This document shows positions 58,330-64,000 of a stretch of DNA of 64,000 nt, piece after piece. The position numbers and the translations under genes are program-made. The DNA is from Pelagibacteraceae bacterium AG-404-P08. Its GTDB lineage: Bacteria; Pseudomonadota; Alphaproteobacteria; HIMB59. Below the pieces are notes generated by a model. The model did no database searches, was not told where the DNA came from, and worked only from the letters and a program-made list of their open reading frames with translations. Numbering within the stretch: the first letter of the stretch is position 1; each line of letters opens with the position of its first letter. The stretch covers positions 1 through 64,000 of the forward strand of contig QCJF01000005.1 in NCBI GenBank assembly GCA_003216195.1. Reading direction: 5' to 3'.

Positions 58330-58791
58330 TTAAGTCTTGATTTTAAACATTGCCTCAATTTCTACTGTAAAACCTAGAGGCAAAGAATTAACTCCTACTG
58401 CAGCTCGAGCATGAACACCAGTCTCACCAAAAATATCTTTCATCATATTTGAGCAACCATTGATTACTAAAGGCTGTTGTGTGAAGCTCTCAATACAATT
58501 TACAAAACCTGTCAGTTTTATTAATTGATCTACTTTATTAATTGATCCTATTTCATTTTTTAAAGCAGATAAGATAGCTAATCCACATAGCCTTGCGTGG
58601 TTTTGAGCTGTCTCTAAATCAACATCAGCTCCAACTTTTCCTTTTGCAAAAGACCCATCCTCATGTAAGGGGCCTTGACCAGATATATATGCAATATTAT
58701 CAACAATAACACAGGGTTTATAACTCCCTGCAGGTTTGGCAGGTTTTGGTATTAAAAGACCTAATTCAGCTATCTTGGCTTCGAAATCCAT
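58330..58791 (-). CDS. RidA/YjgF family protein
   Basis: A 153-residue Rid protein. VIVDNIAYISGQGP, the helix region DVDLETAQNHARLCGLAILSAL and the C-terminal HARAAVGVNSLPLGFTVEIEAMF fit the family; the arginine of HARAAVGV is the expected substrate-binding residue. RidA-type members hydrolyse reactive enamines and imines; others process pathway-specific intermediates. It lies 11 bp after the MFS gene in the dmdA-led cluster. Confidence 0.85.
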   Translation of the reverse strand: MDFEAKIAELGLLIPKPAKPAGSYKPCVIVDNIAYISGQGPLHEDGSFAKGKVGADVDLETAQNHARLCGLAILSALKNEIGSINKVDQLIKLTGFVNCIESFTQQPLVINGCSNMMKDIFGETGVHARAAVGVNSLPLGFTVEIEAMFKIKT

Positions 58792-58802
58792 TAATTAAAA
58801 AA

Positions 58803-60056
58803 TTACTCTTTTTCATCAATTTTACTAATCATTTGTTCAGTAGCAGTTTGCATTCCTATTGCGGAAGTGGTGCGAGGCACAATCACTGATGGTGTATTCT
58901 CATCATAAATTTCACTTGTTCTTCCAATACTAATTCTTTGATAGGTAAATAGTGCCAGAAAAACATAAACTATTGCACAATAATAAAACAATCCATAGGC
59001 ATCAAAATAAGACATAAATCCAGAGACGATAATTGGCCCTAAAACTAAACCTAATGCATTAACTAATGTCAGAGTTGAGCTAGCAGAAACAACCTCATCT
59101 TTTTCTAAAAAATCATTTAGGTGAGAAATAACAACTGCATAGTAAGGAAGAGATACAGCTGAATGTATTCCTACAAATAATAAAAGAATATTAAATGAAA
59201 AAGATCCTAAAATAATTACACAAATAGATGAAACCAAAGCAATGATATTTAATATCAGTAAAATTATTCTTCTATCAAATGTATCCGATAATTTACCAAT
59301 CGGATACTGAAATAAAGCTCCAATGAAAGTATTTACAAAAACAAGTATAGAAATTTGAAAAATGCTAAAGCCTGACTTAGCTCCAAAAACTGCAATTAAT
59401 CCAAATGATGCTCCATATATCATTCCAATACCAAAAGAACCGATAAAAGACATGGGAGAATTTTTATATAGATTTTTTAAAGATATGAACTTAGGTGTAG
59501 AAAATTCTGGTGCTGATTTTTTAGTAAGCAAAATTGGAACTAAAGCAAAAGAAATTAATAAAGATGTTAGAATATATAAGTGTGCCTCAGTAGTCTCTTT
59601 TAGATTTATTAGCAAACCACCCCCACTAGTTGATAAGTATAATATCACCATGTAAAATCCAATGAGCTTCCCCCTTGTTTTATTATCAGCACGATCATTT
59701 AGCCAACTTTCACAAACGATATATATTGCTGCCAATGAAAACCCCGTGAGTAGTCTTAAAAAAAACCAAAAATATGGGTGAGCATAAATCCAATGAAATA
59801 AAATCGTAATGGAAGCGATTGATGCGAATGCTGCAAATACTCTTATATGCCCTACATTTTTGATAATTTTGGGACAAATATATGAGCTTGCTAAATAACC
59901 TATAAAATAACCTGTAAAGACATATCCAATTTCAAAATCGGAAAAATTAAATAATACGGCATTAATATTTAACAAGGTTCCTTGCAAAGAATGTGCAAGC
60001 ATAATAAATCCAAAACCTGTAAATAGAGCCCAAGAGCTATATATGACGTTCAACAC
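58803..60056 (-). CDS. MFS transporter
   Basis: A 417-residue major facilitator with twelve hydrophobic segments. CESWLNDRADNKTRGKLIGFYM and YPIGKLSDTFDRR are typical of the YcaD-like subgroup. The cytoplasmic tail ends in charged residues. Position between dmdA and ridA suggests uptake or export of a compound handled by this cluster, but specificity cannot be read from sequence. Confidence 0.87.
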   Translation of the reverse strand: MLNVIYSSWALFTGFGFIMLAHSLQGTLLNINAVLFNFSDFEIGYVFTGYFIGYLASSYICPKIIKNVGHIRVFAAFASIASITILFHWIYAHPYFWFFLRLLTGFSLAAIYIVCESWLNDRADNKTRGKLIGFYMVILYLSTSGGGLLINLKETTEAHLYILTSLLISFALVPILLTKKSAPEFSTPKFISLKNLYKNSPMSFIGSFGIGMIYGASFGLIAVFGAKSGFSIFQISILVFVNTFIGALFQYPIGKLSDTFDRRIILLILNIIALVSSICVIILGSFSFNILLLFVGIHSAVSLPYYAVVISHLNDFLEKDEVVSASSTLTLVNALGLVLGPIIVSGFMSYFDAYGLFYYCAIVYVFLALFTYQRISIGRTSEIYDENTPSVIVPRTTSAIGMQTATEQMISKIDEKE

Positions 60057-60094
60057 CGGAGATTTTTTAAACTTTTAGTTTAAAAAAGCAATTA

Positions 60095-61198
60095 TTATTT
60101 ATTGAAGGGGAGCTTTGTCATTTCAGACTCAATCTCTTGACCATCAAGAAGAAGTATCTGTTTTTTTTCTAAAGTTTGATATTGGGTTTGCACCATGGCT
60201 ATTCCAAGACAACAGCCAAAATCTGGACTAAAGCATGCAGCTCTTAACTCACCTATTCTGTCATTACCTATTTTTAAAGATAGTGCTTTTGTAATTTCAA
60301 TTTTATCCAGTTTAAATTTTAAACCAACTAAAGATCTCTTGACTCCCTCTTTGTGCTGTTTTTCTAATTCAGCTTTTCCTAAATAATCTATTTTAGGATT
60401 GAAAGAAACAAAAGAACCCAAACCACACTCCAGTGGAGTGTCATTCATATTCATATCATTTCCAAAAGATAGTAAACCACCCTCTATTCTTTCTATTAAA
60501 TTTGGACAACCTGGTCTTACATCTAAATCTTTTCCCTTAGACATAAGGGTATCATAAAGATTAAGGCCGATTTCATCATTATCTACATAAATTTCAAATC
60601 CACCTTGTTTGGACCAACCTGATCTGGCAATTAAAAATTTATGATTTTGAAAATCAAATCTTTTAAAGTTGAAAAATTTTAACTTATCTATGTCTTTAAA
60701 TACCCTTGACATAAGTTCAAATGATTTTGGCCCTTGAACTGCAAGAATGTTAACGTTGGGTTCAGTAATTTCTACATCAAGATTCATACCTATTGCAATT
60801 CCTTTAGCATAGAGAAGTACATCAGTATCTGCTATGGAAAGCCACCATGTGCTTTCCCCAACTTTCATTATCAGTGGATCATTGATAATCTTACCTTTGT
60901 TATCAACAATTGGTGCATAATAACAAAGATAATCTTTAGCTTCAGATAAATCTCTACAAGTAATTAATTGTGTAAGTTTTGCTGCGTCAGGGCCCTGAAT
61001 TTGAACTTGTCTCTCTCCTGATACATCCCAAAGTTGAACATTATTTTTAAGATGTCGACTGTCTTCTTCTATGCCTTTAAATGAAGCAGGTAAAAGCATA
61101 TGATTATAAACTGTATATGATTGTACCCCATACTCTTCTATCCTTTTAGTATATGGTGTGGCGCGAAGTCGTGCACTTTTTGCAATTAAATGGTTCAT
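60095..61198 (-). CDS. dmdA: Dimethylsulfoniopropionate demethylase
   Basis: A 367-residue GcvT-fold tetrahydrofolate-dependent methyltransferase. It aligns by eye across its length with SAR11 DmdA: RLRATPYTKRIEEYGVQSYT, VYNHMLLPASF, WDVSGERQVQIQGPDAA, LIARSGWSKQGGFEIYV, PGCPNLIERIE and GELRAACFSP. DmdA moves a methyl group from DMSP to THF, giving methylmercaptopropionate. Length and motifs distinguish it from glycine cleavage T protein. It is the first gene of the minus-strand run through ridA to gpx, 39 bp before the MFS gene. Confidence 0.92.
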   Translation of the reverse strand: MNHLIAKSARLRATPYTKRIEEYGVQSYTVYNHMLLPASFKGIEEDSRHLKNNVQLWDVSGERQVQIQGPDAAKLTQLITCRDLSEAKDYLCYYAPIVDNKGKIINDPLIMKVGESTWWLSIADTDVLLYAKGIAIGMNLDVEITEPNVNILAVQGPKSFELMSRVFKDIDKLKFFNFKRFDFQNHKFLIARSGWSKQGGFEIYVDNDEIGLNLYDTLMSKGKDLDVRPGCPNLIERIEGGLLSFGNDMNMNDTPLECGLGSFVSFNPKIDYLGKAELEKQHKEGVKRSLVGLKFKLDKIEITKALSLKIGNDRIGELRAACFSPDFGCCLGIAMVQTQYQTLEKKQILLLDGQEIESEMTKLPFNK

Positions 61199-61227
61199 AA
61201 AATTTCCGGCTTAGTTAATATGTATTC

Positions 61228-61770
61228 TTGATACAAAGCAAACGATATTTTTTTATTTTTATAATATTTTTTATATGTCATATTCCAATATTTAACTCTT
61301 ATTCAAGTAATTCTGATCGAGTGGACTATCTCTTAGAGTTACTTCAAGAGCCATTAGATGATGATTCTCAAAAAGAAGTAAAGGGAGCCATAATGCGAAT
61401 TTGGAAACTATCAAGGAGTGAGGAAATACAACAAAAAATGAATAATATCGGGCAATTAATAAAATTCAAACAGTACCAAGATGCTGAGGATATTCTTTCT
61501 ATAATAATAAATGAGCAAAATGACTTTATGGACGCCTACTATCAAAGAGCAATAATTCATTATTACCAAGGAGAAATCAACGAAGCACGTTTAGATCTTT
61601 TAAGTGTTTTGTCTTTGGAGCCAAGACATTTTGATGCATTAAGAGTATTAGCTTTTATCTATGAAAAACAAAATAAAAAAAGTGAAGCCTATTATACATA
61701 TAAAGATCTAGAGAAAGTACTTCCTCATGATGAAGTAGTAAGAAGTAAGTTAAAACTTTTAAAGAATTAA
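61228..61770 (+). CDS. Exported TPR protein
   Basis: A 180-residue protein read from a TTG codon, giving a signal peptide (FFIFIIFFICHIPIF). Residues about 75-175 form TPR-like helices (MDAYYQRAIIHYYQGEINEARLDLL and DALRVLAFIYEKQNKKSEAYYTY, about residues 97-165). No ATG lies close by that keeps the signal. It probably acts as a periplasmic scaffold. It is divergent from dmdA and ends next to the convergent YeiH gene. Confidence 0.75.
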   Translation: MIQSKRYFFIFIIFFICHIPIFNSYSSNSDRVDYLLELLQEPLDDDSQKEVKGAIMRIWKLSRSEEIQQKMNNIGQLIKFKQYQDAEDILSIIINEQNDFMDAYYQRAIIHYYQGEINEARLDLLSVLSLEPRHFDALRVLAFIYEKQNKKSEAYYTYKDLEKVLPHDEVVRSKLKLLKN

Positions 61771-62826
61771 TTAAATATTAAGACCTAGTAAGTAAACTAA
61801 TATACAGACAGAAAAAAAAGTAACAAGACTATACATCATTCCAATAATTATAGGAATTAAGCCTTGATTGAAAATTTTTTTTAAATTGATAGATGCACCA
61901 AGTGCGGTTAATGCTAAACCAAATAGGATAGTAATTACATTTTCTATGATAACTATGATGTTTTCCCATGTATAGGAGTTTAAATAAAAGACATCTATTA
62001 TTGTTCGAATAATTATTAAAAAAATAAAACCTATTACGAATAAAGGTATTGAATTTTTAATACTTTTTAATATCTGAAAATTCTTAAGAGTCTCATTTTC
62101 TTTTCTATTTTTTAAAATCAATAATGATGGAATCAATAATACAAGAAATAAATTTCTAAGAAGTTTAGTTATAGTAGCAATTTCAAGAACCTTATCATTA
62201 TGGTATAAGTCACTATATACCATTGATGCAGCTAATACTTGACTAGTATCATGGATCCCAACTCCTAAAAAGATACCCTTTGCTAAATCTGATATGAAAT
62301 ACCACTCTATAAAAAAAGGATAAATAAGCACCGCTAGGCTACCCCAAAGGATAACTATCAATATTGCTGTACCAACATCATTATCTTTAGATTTTAAAAC
62401 ACTTGAGGTGGCCATTATTGCAGTTACACCACAAATTGACGTACCAATAGCGAGTAATTTTGATAGATCTTTCTGAATTGGCCATAACTTTGAAAGAACT
62501 AAATATGTCAATAATATCAATAAAAATACAATAATTATTATACTTATTGATTGAATACTAACGTTGGCAAGTTGAACAAAACTTATTTTTATACCGAGTA
62601 ATACTATAGCCAATTGGAGAATATTTTTCTTAATAAAGTCCCGTCCCTTTTGAACCCTCTCAGAAAATTGAAATAAATTAAAAAATAATATTCCTGAAAT
62701 TAGACAAAGTAAGCTTATCGGTAAAGATGATAAATTTAAAATGTAACTCAAGGGTTGACTTAAAAAAACTGTAAAAAGGTAAATTAGACTTATAACTGTA
62801 ATTCCAATAATTTTACTACTAGTCAT
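61771..62826 (-). CDS. YeiH-family putative sulfate exporter
   Basis: A 351-residue membrane protein with about ten helices. KLLAIGTSICGVTAIMA and LGVGIHDTSQVLAAS are signatures of the Cons_hypoth698/YeiH family, annotated as putative sulfate exporters and linked in some bacteria to taurine, sulfite or sulfonate metabolism. It overlaps the DUF3726 gene by eight bases, indicating one operon. Given dmdA and cysD-cysNC in the window, export of oxidised sulfur is plausible. Confidence 0.85.
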   Translation of the reverse strand: MTSSKIIGITVISLIYLFTVFLSQPLSYILNLSSLPISLLCLISGILFFNLFQFSERVQKGRDFIKKNILQLAIVLLGIKISFVQLANVSIQSISIIIIVFLLILLTYLVLSKLWPIQKDLSKLLAIGTSICGVTAIMATSSVLKSKDNDVGTAILIVILWGSLAVLIYPFFIEWYFISDLAKGIFLGVGIHDTSQVLAASMVYSDLYHNDKVLEIATITKLLRNLFLVLLIPSLLILKNRKENETLKNFQILKSIKNSIPLFVIGFIFLIIIRTIIDVFYLNSYTWENIIVIIENVITILFGLALTALGASINLKKIFNQGLIPIIIGMMYSLVTFFSVCILVYLLGLNI

Positions 62827-63415
62827 TATCTGTCAAACCAGCACCAGCTCCTGAAATTTTTTTTTCTTCTGTTTCTTCAACAAAAGTATCTAGTGATAGT
62901 TTATAAAGATAGTCCCAAGAACTTTGGGTATATTTACTTTTTCTATTTGTTGATATTGTTAGAGAAAAGTCTGTTAAATTCTTAGGAAAAAAATTTTGAT
63001 TTATAAAATAAATTCCTCCAGGAGTTATAGTAAAATTTAAATCTGGCGATTTTAAATGAAAATATAGTAGATTTTTTTTTGCTGACTTGGATAAGAAAGG
63101 AACAATTAATAGAGGCTCATTTATATTTTTAAAATTATAAGTACGGTGTAATTCTTTATTATGAGATTGATCAAGAAAGAAAATTCCAAAATGTATGGGA
63201 CAAAGATTTCTTGTATTAGATTGATCCACATCCAAAAGTTTATTAAGGTTATTAAGTCCTAAGCCAATGAGTCTCCTAAAACTCTCTAATCCTTGAAATT
63301 CTGATTGTTCTAGCATTCTGACTGCTTTTCCAGTTTCTTCAGAAACACCCCAGCTTAATCCTTCAGCACGTGATGATCTTTTAATTGTTGTTTCGATTTC
63401 ATATAAAGAATGCAT
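62819..63415 (-). CDS. DUF3726 domain protein
   Basis: A 198-residue protein of the marine-alphaproteobacterial DUF3726 family. The start SLYEIETTIKRSSRAEGLSWG with SEETGKAVRML and the ending GAGAGLTDND are characteristic of that family as I recall it. No catalytic motif is evident. It overlaps the downstream YeiH gene and shares a base with the upstream gene at 63415, so the three form one operon. Function unknown. Confidence 0.75.
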   Translation of the reverse strand: MHSLYEIETTIKRSSRAEGLSWGVSEETGKAVRMLEQSEFQGLESFRRLIGLGLNNLNKLLDVDQSNTRNLCPIHFGIFFLDQSHNKELHRTYNFKNINEPLLIVPFLSKSAKKNLLYFHLKSPDLNFTITPGGIYFINQNFFPKNLTDFSLTISTNRKSKYTQSSWDYLYKLSLDTFVEETEEKKISGAGAGLTDND

Positions 63416-63990
63416 TAAGCTATCTTTTTATAAGACCAAGTATCATCAGATTTACTTATTTCTCTCATTAATGGAGCACCTTGATACATCGTAATTCTTA
63501 CCCATCGATCAGAACGAGGGTCAAAGCGAGTTGCACCAAAAAATGATAGTTTTAATCGAAGCATATCTACAGGTATTAAAGTTTTTGAAATAGTGTTATC
63601 TTGTATTTCAGAATAGGGAAGTTTCTCGCATATTAATACTCTTCTTAATATGTGACGGTATTCTTGGTTTTTTAGCAAATAATACCCTAGGTCTTTCTCT
63701 AAGTTACATGATTTTAGATCATCATAAAGTGCACTTACATCTCTCGCAATAGCCAAGGGTAGTTCTAAATCTGAACCCTCTTCAGTGAATCTATCTGACA
63801 TCCGAGGTTCTTGTTTGTTTTTTGAGTAATACCAAAAATTTAAAATATTTTCTTTATCATCAAAATTAATATCTAGAAGCCAAGTATATTGATCCTCTAT
63901 TAACTCACACACCTCTTTAATAGTTCTTGATGTGTCAATATCAAAGTACTCATCTTCGTTTATTGACATTTCAAAACTTAAAGGTTCCAC
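63415..63990 (-). CDS. Uncharacterised protein at the window edge, possibly incomplete
   Basis: At least 184 residues; the frame is open to the end of the window, so the true start may lie beyond it. In-frame starts are a GTG at 63990 and an ATG at 63969. Conspicuous features are ILNFWYYSKNKQEPR, LELPLAIARDVSALYDDL and FFGATRFDPRSDRWVRIT. I recognise no family. It is co-transcribed with the DUF3726 gene (one-base overlap), suggesting a partner role with that protein and the YeiH transporter. Confidence 0.65.
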   Translation of the reverse strand: MEPLSFEMSINEDEYFDIDTSRTIKEVCELIEDQYTWLLDINFDDKENILNFWYYSKNKQEPRMSDRFTEEGSDLELPLAIARDVSALYDDLKSCNLEKDLGYYLLKNQEYRHILRRVLICEKLPYSEIQDNTISKTLIPVDMLRLKLSFFGATRFDPRSDRWVRITMYQGAPLMREISKSDDTWSYKKIA

Positions 63991-64000
63991 TATATCAGGA

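Overview
The window looks like chromosome of a streamlined, AT-rich marine alphaproteobacterium, probably a pelagic lineage of the SAR11 or HIMB59/AEGEAN-169 kind. The evidence is several alphaproteobacterial gene orders (xerC beside priA and atpHAGDC; rplU-rpmA-obgE-proB-proA-nadD-rsfS-ctpA-rppH), an Irr-type Fur protein, a DUF1192 protein, a dimethylsulfoniopropionate demethylase (dmdA), very short or overlapping gene junctions, and strongly A/T-ending codons. The exact taxon is inference. I saw no rRNA, tRNA, CRISPR array, insertion sequence or prophage.

Layout. 1-7 kb: accessory genes (secreted small protein, TPR-methyltransferase, metallo-beta-lactamase-fold hydrolase, amidotransferase-like protein, PhyH dioxygenase, DUF1192, DUF1330, DUF2141-like). 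7-11.2 kb: PAPS metabolism, cysNC and an unusual cysD with a long unrecognised N-terminal region, divergent from cysQ. 11.2-19.1 kb: xerC, priA and the F1 ATP synthase operon atpHAGDC. 19.1-26.3 kb (minus strand): a ten-gene housekeeping operon from rplU to rppH, carrying proline and NAD synthesis and ribosome assembly genes. 26.3-29.4 kb: zinc uptake, znuCB-zur divergent from znuA around a near-perfect palindromic operator. 29.5-33.9 kb: probable iron-response region (Irr, DUF4856 protein, sterol-desaturase-family enzyme, iron-type binding protein) with three hairpins. 34-38.2 kb: tightly overlapped pabB-pabA-pabC-folP-folB-folK. 38.2-43.6 kb: trpF-like gene, katG, aquaporin, omega-aminotransferase and a 27-residue membrane peptide. 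43.7-51.3 kb: pncC, PIF1-like helicase, alaX, DMT exporter, ABC-2 exporter, photolyase-family protein, metallophosphoesterase. 51.4-55.9 kb: GMC oxidoreductase, SH3-like and SOUL proteins, glnK-amtB. 56-61.2 kb (minus): dmdA, MFS transporter, RidA, a 2-oxoglutarate dioxygenase, an HD-domain protein and a glutathione peroxidase in one run. 61.2-64 kb: TPR protein, YeiH-type transporter, DUF3726 protein and an unrecognised protein at the window edge.

How the genes fit together. The window is rich in nutrient-scarcity functions: zinc (znu/zur), iron (Irr and binding protein), ammonium (glnK-amtB), DMSP sulfur and carbon (dmdA), and choline-like substrates (GMC oxidoreductase). The most promising candidate for an undescribed system is the dmdA-led cluster. 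There a gamma-butyrobetaine-hydroxylase/TmpA-like 2OG dioxygenase overlaps by four bases an HD protein whose ligand pattern fits the mixed-valent diiron oxygenases (PhnZ, TmpB). The pair suggests two-step oxidative cleavage of a quaternary-amine or phosphonate compound alongside DMSP demethylation. Other points worth checking are the N-terminal region of CysD, a degenerate ProA-like gene inside the proline operon, and several very small membrane proteins too short for routine gene calling.
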